A stretch of 9,043 nt of DNA from Bacillota bacterium (GTDB lineage: Bacteria; Bacillota; Clostridia; Saccharofermentanales; UBA5734). Shown here in pieces: positions 1 to 6,108 of this stretch. The translations under genes were made by a program, and so were the position numbers. The notes beneath the pieces are model-generated. The model had not been told where the DNA came from and did not search any database. It saw nothing but the letters and a program-made list of their open reading frames with translations. Each line of letters begins with the position of its first letter. The first letter of the stretch is position 1. The DNA lies in assembly GCA_023438965.1 (NCBI GenBank), contig JAEXPB010000235.1, positions 1 through 9,043 on the forward strand. The letters are read 5' to 3'.

Positions 1-597
1 GCCCTGCGCCGTGCCATGGCTGCAGAAAAGACACAGGCAGCCAAAGCGCTCGAAGAATCCTACGCCGCCGAACAGAAAGCGGAAAGCGTCCGTGCTGAAC
101 GGGAAAAGGCGACGCTGGAAGCCGATATCCTGGTCAAGACCGAGATCAACAAGCGTCAGATCGAACTGCAGGCGGAAGCCGAAGCCGAGCGCATCCGTCG
201 CCAGGCCCGCGGTGAAGCCGATGGTATCTTCATGAAGATGGAAGCGGAAGGCCGCGGTATGCAGGAAATCCTGACCCGCCAGGCAACTGGTCTGGCCCAG
301 GTCGTCAGCGCCGCCGGCGGCGACTCCAATGATGCCCTCCGCCTGTTGCTGGCCGACAAGATGGAAGAACTGATGAAGATCCAGGTCGAAGCGATCAAGA
401 ACATCAAGATCGACAAGATCACGGTCTGGGACGGCGCCGGCGCCGGCAGCGACGGCAAAGCCCCAGCCACGGCCAATTTCCTGTCCGGCCTGCTCAAGTC
501 AATCCCGCCGATGAACGACATGTTCAAGATGGCCGGCATGGATCTGCCGAACTACCTCGGCAAAGAATCCAAGCCGGAGGAGCCGACTAAAGGATAA
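1..597 (+). CDS. Flotillin / SPFH-family membrane scaffold protein, C-terminal part (5' end outside window)
   Basis: The reading frame is open from base 1, so the gene begins upstream; 198 residues are visible, ending at TAA 595-597. The visible part has the hallmark flotillin C-terminal half. A long charged Ala/Glu-rich coiled coil (roughly visible residues 6-90, with EAEAER and AEGRGM-type repeats) is followed by a conserved segment with LLLADKMEELMKIQ and IKNIKIDKITVWDG. A Gly/Ala/Pro-rich tail comes last. Flotillins (YuaG/FloT type in Bacillus) are anchored to the inner face of the membrane by an N-terminal hairpin and SPFH domain. They oligomerise through this coiled coil to organise membrane microdomains. 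The N-terminal membrane and SPFH parts are off the window and cannot be checked. Transcription probably ends at the hairpin about 50 bp downstream. The family call is firm; FloT versus another flotillin paralogue is not resolved. Confidence 0.92.
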   Translation, partial: ALRRAMAAEKTQAAKALEESYAAEQKAESVRAEREKATLEADILVKTEINKRQIELQAEAEAERIRRQARGEADGIFMKMEAEGRGMQEILTRQATGLAQVVSAAGGDSNDALRLLLADKMEELMKIQVEAIKNIKIDKITVWDGAGAGSDGKAPATANFLSGLLKSIPPMNDMFKMAGMDLPNYLGKESKPEEPTKG

Positions 598-649
598 ATC
601 GTCCTAAGCGGGATCCCCGCGCGAGCAGTTCAGAATTGATTCTTGCATT

Positions 650-697
650 AGGCGATCGTGTTCGGCAAAATTGATGCCGGATGCGATCGCCTTTTTT
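650..697 (+). terminator. Rho-independent terminator of the flotillin gene
   Basis: A 9-bp perfect stem, AGGCGATCG (650-658) with CGATCGCCT (684-692), encloses a nested second stem, CGGCA (663-667) with TGCCG (675-679). A run of six T follows at 692-697. It lies 53 bp after the flotillin stop codon, in the position expected for an intrinsic terminator on the + strand. Confidence 0.85.
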
Positions 698-924
698 GTA
701 TTGCTCAGATGTTTTACCACTATGTAGATTCCTATTTTGAATATGTGGAAGATGATTCGATGTAGCAACAGCTATATTTTGTTATACACATCAGATTGTA
801 ACGCCTAATAAATGATATATACAACGAATTTGACACAAAATTATATATATTAGTGTCTTTATGATATTGACACATCCGGAGGGCCCTGCTAAACTGACAA
901 TAGTGCACGAAGTGATTTCGATGA
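698..924. other. AT-rich intergenic stretch with TGACAC/GTGTC repeats
   Basis: This stretch is much richer in A and T than the flanking genes, and no convincing gene is seen on either strand. It holds three copies of one short motif. TTGACACA occurs at 830-837 and again at 867-874 (37 bp apart), with the inverse GTGTC at 853-857 between them. Any neighbouring pair therefore forms an inverted repeat. The second copy doubles as the -35 hexamer of a promoter-like site (see next entry), so the set could be an operator. That role is inferred from position only. Confidence 0.4.
867..895 (+). promoter_or_regulatory. Candidate promoter for the small ORF at 925
   Basis: A perfect -35 TTGACA (867-872) is followed after 17 bp by TAAACT (890-895), which matches four of six -10 positions. 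The predicted start point is near 902, 20-25 bases before the TTG start of the small ORF. The -10 is weak and no expression evidence is available. Confidence 0.4.
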
Positions 925-1230
925 TTGCATCAGCCAATAAATATCGTTGCAACAACTCAGTATGTAATAAGCCGATCATTCAACCAGAACCATGATTGGC
1001 AAATGGTGATTTCGCACGCCGTTCAGACTTGCATCGTTGCAGCTGCAATTCATCTATATTATCAAATCAATCCCGATCAGGTAAAAGATATCTATTATTA
1101 TTCAATTCGTGCTGCCTTCTACGTCAAGGATGACCGCGTCTATGCCACCAACAATGCCGAATCGATTGACCAGTATTCAGGCAAATCGATCAGAGAGATG
1201 ACCAAAATCCTTGGCGCGTTGAAGGCATAA
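925..1230 (+). CDS. Small hypothetical protein (101 aa), orphan ORF in AT-rich patch
   Basis: I do not recognise this protein. The frame is open from just after a TGA at 922-924 to TAA 1228-1230. It starts at TTG 925 (101 aa) or, more conservatively, at ATG 1003 (75 aa, beginning MVISHAV); neither start has a good Shine-Dalgarno site. The C-terminal two thirds look like real protein, with a hydrophobic helix (TCIVAAAIHLYY), a Tyr-rich segment (DIYYYSIRAAFYV) and a charged end (SGKSIREMTKILGALKA). No signal peptide or clear transmembrane segment is seen. The base composition is more AT-rich than the neighbouring genes, which suggests foreign origin or a decaying remnant. The stop codon is immediately followed by the 80-bp repeat array. 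It may be a fragment of a longer gene. Confidence 0.4.
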   Translation: MHQPINIVATTQYVISRSFNQNHDWQMVISHAVQTCIVAAAIHLYYQINPDQVKDIYYYSIRAAFYVKDDRVYATNNAESIDQYSGKSIREMTKILGALKA

Positions 1231-1440
1231 GCTGCAGGGGACATCCGCAGGGCGCAGCCCGAGGACAAGTCCCCGGAACGCACACCGACCGCACTGGGCC
1301 GGATCAGAAAGCTGCAGGGGACATCCGCAGAGCACAGCCCGAGGACAAGTCCCCGGAATGCACACCGCCCGCACTGGGCCGGATCAGAAAGCTGCAGGGG
1401 ACATCCGCAGGGCACAGCCCGAGGACAAGTCCCCGGAATG
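1231..1440. repeat. Tandem array of an 80-bp repeat (2.6 units)
   Basis: Two complete 80-bp units (1231-1310, 1311-1390) and a 50-bp partial third (1391-1440) lie in direct tandem with no spacer. Units 1 and 2 differ at only four positions: offsets 21, 24, 49 and 58. Each unit begins GCTGCAGGGGACATCCGCAG and ends with CCGGATCAGAAA. Each contains an inverted repeat GGGGAC/GTCCCC about 26 bases apart, with a small GGGC/GCCC hairpin inside it (weakened in unit 2). The period is not a multiple of three and frames crossing the array shift from unit to unit, so it is not coding. It starts one base after the stop of the small ORF. Function is unknown. Confidence 0.9.
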
Positions 1441-1455
1441 CTTTTCTGATCCGGC
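1378..1455. other. Long imperfect hairpin enclosing the last repeat unit (possible structured RNA or terminator)
   Basis: GCCGGATCAGAAA at 1378-1390 (the end of unit 2) is the reverse complement, with one extra base, of the unique sequence at 1441-1455 just after the third unit. The two arms enclose the 50-bp partial unit. That unit itself folds by GGGGAC (1397-1402) with GTCCCC (1429-1434) and by GGGC (1410-1413) with GCCC (1417-1420). Together this is a three-tier, RNA-like stem of about 78 bases. The bases after it (TTATTTGTTA) are only moderately T-rich, so terminator activity is possible but not obvious. It could also be a mobile or REP-like intergenic element. Confidence 0.5.
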
Positions 1456-1459
1456 TTAT

Positions 1460-1488
1460 TTGTTAAGCTGTCTCATTTTTGTTAAAAT
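1460..1488 (+). promoter_or_regulatory. Sigma-A-type promoter of the kinase gene
   Basis: TTGTTA (1460-1465), a 17-bp spacer and TAAAAT (1483-1488) match a housekeeping promoter well. The predicted transcript start is near 1495, giving a leader of about 65 bases before ATG 1561. A short inverted repeat, GCTTA (1454-1458) with TAAGC (1464-1468), overlaps the -35 and might be a regulatory site. Confidence 0.6.
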
Positions 1489-1560
1489 GAAGATATCATG
1501 GCCCGGCATCGCTTTTCGTGTTGAGGGCTGCCGGTCCGATTATCGAGGGGACAGGACAGC

Positions 1561-2556
1561 ATGGCGGAATTGAAACAAATGACCATCATCAGCATCGGTG
1601 AATTGGAAGATCAGCTGGGCGTCAGCAAACTTCCGCGCTTTGTCGAAGCCTGCGAGTCCGGATTCCAGAAGCGGATCCACCAGATCGCCGACCAGGTCCT
1701 CGCTGATCGGCAAATCCGGGCCATCTTTGTCTCCGGACCGACTGCTTCCGGCAAGACCACCTTCGCCAGCCGGCTTTCCCGATTGTTGACCGAGGAAGGC
1801 CGTCCGGCCCGACAAATCTCACTTGACGATTATTATCATGTGACAGCTGGCATTTATGACGAAAAGGGCCGGCCGGATTTTGAGAGCATTTCGACCCTGG
1901 ATACTGCGCAGATGGTCGTTGATTTTTCCGGCCTGCTGTCCGGCCAGCCGATTCAACTGCCTTCATTTGACTTTCTGAAACGCCAACGGTTTTATCAGCC
2001 GGAAAATCGGCTCCGGCTGCAAAAAAACGAACTGATTGTCGTCGAAGGACTGCATGGCCTGTCCGACCTGGTGGCCGGCCAGCTGCCGCGCGAGCAATAT
2101 CTGGGCATCTTCATCATGCCCTGGTGCACGCTCCTGGACGGACGGCAGCTGCTGGGCAGCCGCGACCTGCGCATCCTGCGCCGGATCGCGCGCGATGTCC
2201 AGCATCGCGGTTCGACAGCTTTATCCACGCTGGACTACTGGCCGATGATCGACCGCACGGAGCAGCAGTTTTTCCCGACCTATCTGGCGCATGCCGATGA
2301 ATATGTCAATTCCTGCCTGCCCTATGAATTCTGCGTCATCGCGCCGCTAACGGCCCAGCATCTGGCCCGTTCCCTGGAACAATACGAGATGGGCAGCCTG
2401 CCCGGTTCGGTTTATCGGCACGACCAGCAGGGATATGCCGATTTGCCGGCGGCTGTAGCCGAAGCTCGCGATCTGCTGCGCGACTGCGCGCGCATTCCGG
2501 CCACCGACCGGACCATTGTTCCGCCGCTGTCGATTTTAAACGAATTTATCCATTAA
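1561..2556 (+). CDS. Uridine-kinase-like nucleoside kinase (phosphoribulokinase/uridine kinase fold), no TGS domain
   Basis: The product is a cytoplasmic P-loop kinase of 331 residues, probably phosphorylating a nucleoside such as uridine with ATP or GTP. The Walker A motif is GPTASGKTT (59-67). The uridine-kinase DDYY motif follows at 89-92, then PSFDF (134-138). A hydrophobic strand ends in VVEGLHGL (161-168, Walker B-like). Further on is an RRIARDVQHRG segment, like the RRMVRD-FRG lid region of the long Firmicute nucleoside kinases. From general knowledge those relatives are about 550 residues and carry an N-terminal TGS/threonyl-tRNA-synthetase-like region. Here about 50 residues precede the P-loop, so that part is absent. 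ATG 1561 is supported by GAGGGGA at 1545-1551, nine bases upstream. The gene has its own promoter and converges on the phosphatase gene. Exact substrate is uncertain. Confidence 0.82.
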   Translation: MAELKQMTIISIGELEDQLGVSKLPRFVEACESGFQKRIHQIADQVLADRQIRAIFVSGPTASGKTTFASRLSRLLTEEGRPARQISLDDYYHVTAGIYDEKGRPDFESISTLDTAQMVVDFSGLLSGQPIQLPSFDFLKRQRFYQPENRLRLQKNELIVVEGLHGLSDLVAGQLPREQYLGIFIMPWCTLLDGRQLLGSRDLRILRRIARDVQHRGSTALSTLDYWPMIDRTEQQFFPTYLAHADEYVNSCLPYEFCVIAPLTAQHLARSLEQYEMGSLPGSVYRHDQQGYADLPAAVAEARDLLRDCARIPATDRTIVPPLSILNEFIH

Positions 2557-2557
2557 A

Positions 2558-2578
2558 GCGGCCCGCCGGGCGGGCTGT
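2558..2578. terminator. GC-rich hairpin between convergent genes, probable bidirectional terminator
   Basis: GCCCGCC (2561-2567) and GGCGGGC (2569-2575) form a near-continuous palindrome, extended outwards by G-U and C-G pairs. It fills the 26-bp gap between two convergent stop codons. T-tracts are short on either side (GGATTT on +, CTTTAA on -), so termination efficiency is uncertain. Confidence 0.5.
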
Positions 2579-2582
2579 GGAT

Positions 2583-3380
2583 TTAAACGAGAAATTGGCC
2601 CAGCGCATGGGCGACGCCGTGATCGTCGCAAGCCAGCGTCACATAATCGGCTGCAATCCGGACTTCGGCGGTGGCATTGCCCATCGCCACACCCAAACCG
2701 GCGAAACGAATCATGTCCACATCGTTGCCGGAATCGCCAATGCAGATGATTTCTTCCCGCCGGATGCCCAGCCGGCCGGCCAGATCGCCGACGGCCTGGC
2801 CTTTGCTGGCTTGCGGATGCATGAATTCCAACAGGATCGGCGCGGAGCGGGCGACCATGAACCGGCGAGCCAGGGCCGGCGGAACAGACGCCTGGCAGCG
2901 GTCCAATTCGTCAGCCCGACCGGTGACCATGATTTTTACCAGCGGCTCGCGCGGATCGATCTGCGTAAAATCGATCAGTTGCACGTCGATGCCGTTGACG
3001 CGGCCTTCCAAATCCGGTGTTTCGTGCGGTTCCGGCGTCAGGCAGGCTGTCTTGGCGAAACAATAGCAAAACAGGTTCTGGGTTTGGGCGAAAGCCGCCA
3101 CATCCAGATAGTCGGCCACTGTGATGGTGTGCAAGGCGATGGTCTGACCGGAAGCCAGTTCTTCGGTCAGGGCGCCGTTGTAGGTGATCAGATAATCGAC
3201 GCCGGCCTGGCCGAGACTGGCTTGAGCTTGGCGGGTGCCGATCGGCGGCCGGCCGGTGGCCACAACGACTTTCAAGCCCATTTGCCGGGCGCGGGCGACC
3301 GCGCGGGCGTTTTCCGGCGAAACCGCCTTATCGCTGTTCAGCAGCGTGCCATCCAGATCCATGACCAGCATTCTATACAT
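2583..3380 (-). CDS. Cof-type HAD-superfamily (IIB) phosphatase
   Basis: The product is a 265-residue cytoplasmic hydrolase of the Cof/YidA group, Mg2+-dependent enzymes that dephosphorylate sugar phosphates and related metabolites. All four HAD motifs are present. Motif I is DLDGT (nucleophile Asp8, acid/base Asp10), motif II is VVVATGRP with Thr42, motif III is Lys193 in ASKGQA, and motif IV is GDSGND (215-220). The large segment between motifs II and III is the type IIB cap (about 85-185), which sets substrate choice. Length is normal for the family. The ATG start has an AAAGG-type site about 12 bases upstream, and a good promoter lies about 60 bases beyond that. The specific substrate cannot be read from sequence. 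Confidence 0.9.
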   Translation of the reverse strand: MYRMLVMDLDGTLLNSDKAVSPENARAVARARQMGLKVVVATGRPPIGTRQAQASLGQAGVDYLITYNGALTEELASGQTIALHTITVADYLDVAAFAQTQNLFCYCFAKTACLTPEPHETPDLEGRVNGIDVQLIDFTQIDPREPLVKIMVTGRADELDRCQASVPPALARRFMVARSAPILLEFMHPQASKGQAVGDLAGRLGIRREEIICIGDSGNDVDMIRFAGLGVAMGNATAEVRIAADYVTLACDDHGVAHALGQFLV

Positions 3381-3448
3381 GATAGGACATAACCTTTCCC
3401 GATCGGCAAGCGATCAACCGGCCGGAACGTTGCCGGAAATACACGACC

Positions 3449-3477
3449 ATTTTAACGGCCGGGAACGCATTTGGCAA
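3449..3477 (-). promoter_or_regulatory. Sigma-A-type promoter of the HAD phosphatase gene
   Basis: Read on the minus strand: TTGCCA (3477-3472), exactly 17 bp, then TAAAAT (3454-3449). Start point is predicted near 3442, giving a leader of about 60 bases. The leader contains a small inverted repeat, GATCG (3401-3405) with CGATC (3411-3415), close to the ribosome site. Apart from this promoter and the inverted repeat in the next entry, nothing else is seen in the gap 3381-3560. Confidence 0.6.
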
Positions 3478-3487
3478 GCCAAGTCCG

Positions 3488-3561
3488 GCTGCCGGCCGCA
3501 TAAAGCCACAAGAACCGGCCCACGAACCGACCCGCACGGCCAGTCATCGCGAGCCGGCAGC
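3488..3561. repeat. 9-bp inverted repeat after the regulator gene, possible weak terminator
   Basis: GCTGCCGGC (3488-3496) and GCCGGCAGC (3553-3561) are perfect complements separated by 56 bases. The right arm touches the TAG stop of the regulator gene. On the minus strand this could fold at the 3' end of the regulator transcript. There is no T-tract after it and the loop is long, so I treat it only as a candidate. Confidence 0.3.
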
Positions 3562-5771
3562 TACTCCTGCAGGCGGTTCTTGATCGATCCGGGGGAGATG
3601 TTGTACCGGCGCTGGAAAGCCTTGTAAAGCGAATTATAAGACGCAAAGCCGCACTGGCCGGCGATCTCGTTGATCGACAGATTCGTGCTGGTCAATAGCT
3701 GGTAGGCGTTCTCGATCCGGTGATCCTCGACATATTCAAAGAAAGGCTTGCCGGTCGCGCTGTGGAGGATTTTCTGCAGGGTCGTGACGCCGATGTTGAA
3801 ATGCTGGGTGACCGTTTTGGTGTACAGCTCCTGGTTGGCCAGATTCTCGTTGATGAAGCGGATGACCGAATCCGAGAAGGTGTCCTGGGCGTTGGGTTCA
3901 TGCGCCTTGATCAGCTGGCAGATCTGGCGGCAGCTGGCGGTGATGTCCGCCAGCTGGGTCATGAAATCCAGGTTGCGGTTGAAGACCGGAATCTCGGCCG
4001 AGGCCAGGATATCGATCATTTCCAGCTTGATGCTGAGCAGGACACCGCGAAGGTTGTAGAAGATCTGCTGGTAGATCAACTCGTCGGCAAAACCAAATTC
4101 CCGGATCCGCCGGATCAAGGCCTGGATGATCGTGTCGACAGCGGCAATCTGTCCGCTGGCCAGGGCATTGTAAAGCTGCTGGAGATTGCTGTAGTCCAGC
4201 GGGAAACGGGCTTGCGACACGGGGAAATTGGATAGCCGCCAGACCTGGATGGCTTCGTCGCTGCCGGAGAGCTGCAGGATGTGCCGGGCTTGCCGGTAGG
4301 CGTCGGCCAGCTGGACCGGGCCACGGAAGGTTTCGCTGAGGGCGATGCGCAGGACCAGCCCGCCGGAGCTTTGATTCAGCTGTTTCAGGTTACACAGCAG
4401 ATCGAACCACTTGTCCGGCGCACCGGCGGAGGCAGAATCGGCGACCGGCAGCAGGATCACGACCGAGCTGGTGTCCAGGAAATGGGTATATACGTCGGCC
4501 GGGAAGTGATTGCCGATCTGCTGCTGCAGGACAACCTGGCGGGAAACCCGGATATCCAGGCTGTCGGCGGCGTTTGCAGCCAGATGAATCAGGGCGATCT
4601 GGAAAAGATCCGGGAAATCCGGGAAGAATTTCTGAAAATCAGCCAGCCCCTCCGGACTCGGCAAATTCGTTTCATTCAGGAGTTTTTCGAAGAAGTCGCG
4701 TCGGAGGATTTCTTTCTGAGAACCGACCAGCGAGGCATACTCGGTGAGGGTCTTGTTCATGCCGGTGAAAGCCTGGCGGATAAAGTCCAGGTCACTGACC
4801 CCGGTGTCGGCCGGCGGCTGGCTGAGATTGGCGGCGATGGCCGTCACCAGCTGATTGATCGGCAGACTGCTGCGGTAGGCCAGAAACAGCGAGAGCAAGA
4901 TGCCCAGCAGCAGAACCAGAAAAAGATAGATCAGCAGCAGGATACGCATCGGCGCCAACTGCCGGTTCAAGGTTGCATGGGCGATGCCGATCTGGACGGA
5001 GAGCCCGGTACTGGCCGAATTGCTTTCGTAAGTCACGAAACCGCTGGTCTGACCTTTGAATTGATGGTTGAGGAGGACGTTGCCTTGATTGTCCCGGACC
5101 AGGACGAAGCCATCGGCCAGGACACTGCCGGGGGCCAGTTGTTCCAGCAAATAAGCGGTCGGGATCGTGCTGTAGAAATAGCCCTGCTGATAGGGCGACT
5201 CGGATGGCGTGACCGGCGACACCCAGGTCAGGGCGTCGTAATGGCCGTAATCGGCGGAATATATGATCTGCCGCTCGAGCAGCGCCGGGGTAGTCTGGCT
5301 GAAAAGCAGCTGTTTCCATTGGTCTTAATCAAGGCCATCCAACGCGAAATAGTTGTCGTAAAAGCCGCCGGCCGGGAAATTGCGAAACTTGGTCAAGACA
5401 AAACCGCTATTGAACAAAATGCCGCAATCCTTGATGATCGCCTGCGTGGCGCTGATACGCTTGAAATCGTTCTGCACCTGGATGATCGCAAAGTAGTCCA
5501 CCACCTGCAGATCGCGGAAACTGCTGGAAAGGATCCGGTAGCGGTTGTCGGCATAAGAGCCCTGCACCAGGGCGGTCAGGCCGGAAAGCTCCTGGTCCAG
5601 CTTGCTCATGCCGTTCTGCAGCATCGCGCTGCTCACCTCGAGCTCCCGCCGCTGCAAGAGGATATAGGCCGACAGATAGAGCGGGATGACCATCACAACC
5701 ACGCAAAGCATCAGGACCAGGTAGGTCCGGGCGTAACGCTGCAGCGACTTGTTCTGGCGAAAGGCAGGCAC
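3561..5771 (-). pseudogene. Transmembrane AraC-family transcriptional regulator (YesN-like), interrupted by in-frame TAA
   Basis: The full frame is 737 codons, normal for membrane-anchored AraC regulators that control sugar ABC transporters in Firmicutes. Order: TM1 (about 17-39); an extracellular Cache-like sensor (about 40-275); TM2 (about 276-298); a HAMP-like turn (SSLPINQL); a long cytoplasmic region; and a C-terminal AraC double helix-turn-helix (about 635-736, with SINEIAGQCGFASYNSLYKAFQRRYNISP). Codon 149 (5325-5327) is TAA. Protein-like sequence continues in the same frame directly after it (DQWKQLLFSQTTPALLERQ), so this is a nonsense change and not a frameshift. The fragments would be TM1 plus half a sensor, and TM2 plus the DNA-binding part (from GTG 5222 if restarted). 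I chose GTG 5771 because GAGGTGG lies five bases before it; TTG 5792 is in frame. It is divergent from the binding-protein gene, its probable target. Confidence 0.85.
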
Positions 5772-5839
5772 GTCATCCACCTCATTTATCAATATACGGG
5801 TGTCGGCTAACCTGGAATAGGCCGGCCAAGGTCAACTTC

Positions 5840-5868
5840 ATTATAGAAACAATGCCGACCGGTGGCAA
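5840..5868 (-). promoter_or_regulatory. Sigma-A-type promoter of the AraC-family regulator
   Basis: On the minus strand: TTGCCA (5868-5863), 17 bp, then a perfect TATAAT (5845-5840). The predicted start is near 5833, about 60 bases before GTG 5771. This is the best promoter match in the window. Its -35 lies inside the GGCAA/TTGCC repeats described in the next entry. Confidence 0.7.
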
Positions 5869-5901
5869 CCTTGCCAAATCATCGCGGTGCTTCGGCAAGG
5901 T
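5864..5901. promoter_or_regulatory. Candidate operator: nested GGCAA/TTGCC inverted repeats
   Basis: GGCAA (5864-5868), TTGCC (5871-5875) and GGCAA (5894-5898) alternate. The outer arms extend to ACCTTGCC (5868-5875) and GGCAAGGT (5894-5901), a perfect 8-bp inverted repeat. The cluster covers the -35 of the regulator promoter, so autoregulation is a reasonable guess. Some of the similarity arises simply because the -35 is TTGCCA. Confidence 0.35.
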
Positions 5902-5903
5902 CA

Positions 5904-6021
5904 GCCGCCGCTGGAGGCGAAGCAGTTCATTACCGCGGCGGCGGATATTCAATCTGGCCGACGCTATTGTCAGTTGACAGAGCCGGCCGGCCGGATTTAA
6001 CTTGAATCAGGAAACGGATTC
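5904..6021. promoter_or_regulatory. Further short palindromes in the divergent intergenic region
   Basis: Three more symmetric elements lie between the two promoters. They are GCCGCCGC (5904-5911) with GCGGCGGC (5935-5942); TGTCA (5968-5972) with TGACA (5975-5979); and GAATC (6004-6008) with GATTC (6017-6021). The second includes a TTGACA (5974-5979) that could be an alternative -35, but the matching -10 (TTAACT at 5997-6002) is poor. Each is short enough to be chance; their density upstream of a regulated transporter is the only reason to list them. Confidence 0.25.
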
Positions 6022-6057
6022 GCGAACCGCCCGATCACCCGACAACTTACTGCAGAG

Positions 6058-6094
6058 TTGCCCAGCTCAAGAATCCATATTATACAGTTCAAGA
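6058..6094 (+). promoter_or_regulatory. Candidate promoter of the transporter operon with a 22-bp-spaced direct repeat
   Basis: TTGCCC (6058-6063), 17 bp, then TATACA (6081-6086) form a plausible promoter. The start would fall near 6093, leaving a very short leader that already includes the Shine-Dalgarno GAGGAGGA (6093-6100). AGCTCAAGA (6064-6072) is repeated as AGTTCAAGA (6086-6094) with a 22-bp period, about two helical turns. This is the kind of spacing AraC-family activators use, although the second copy overlaps the -10 end. A TATTAT at 6078-6083 is an alternative -10. Confidence 0.4.
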
Positions 6095-6108
6095 GGAGGA
6101 ATTGGTTC

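Noticed and set aside
1140..1415. Open frames on the minus strand running through the 80-bp repeats
   Set aside because: The repeat period is not divisible by three, and the peptides are Cys/Pro/Gly/Ser-rich repeats of shifted frames with no start signals. This is repeat-derived translation.
1231..1440. CRISPR array
   Set aside because: The units abut directly with an 80-bp period and no variable spacers, and no cas genes are present.
1231..1455. Insertion sequence or MITE with target-site duplication
   Set aside because: No transposase is present, and no flanking direct duplication was found around the repeat block. The terminal complement exists only for the last unit.
2577..3392. A 271-codon open frame on the + strand
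   Set aside because: It is antisense to the HAD phosphatase gene, which has all four catalytic motifs; the + strand frame is a shadow.
4281..5810. A 509-codon open frame on the + strand
   Set aside because: It lies entirely antisense to the AraC-family regulator. Its Gln/Gly/Asp-rich translation shows no family features, whereas the minus strand has clear membrane segments and an AraC helix-turn-helix.
6009..6022. Catabolite-responsive (cre) site upstream of the transporter operon
   Set aside because: It resembles the consensus in the centre (GGAAACGGATTC) but misses conserved end positions; too weak to call.
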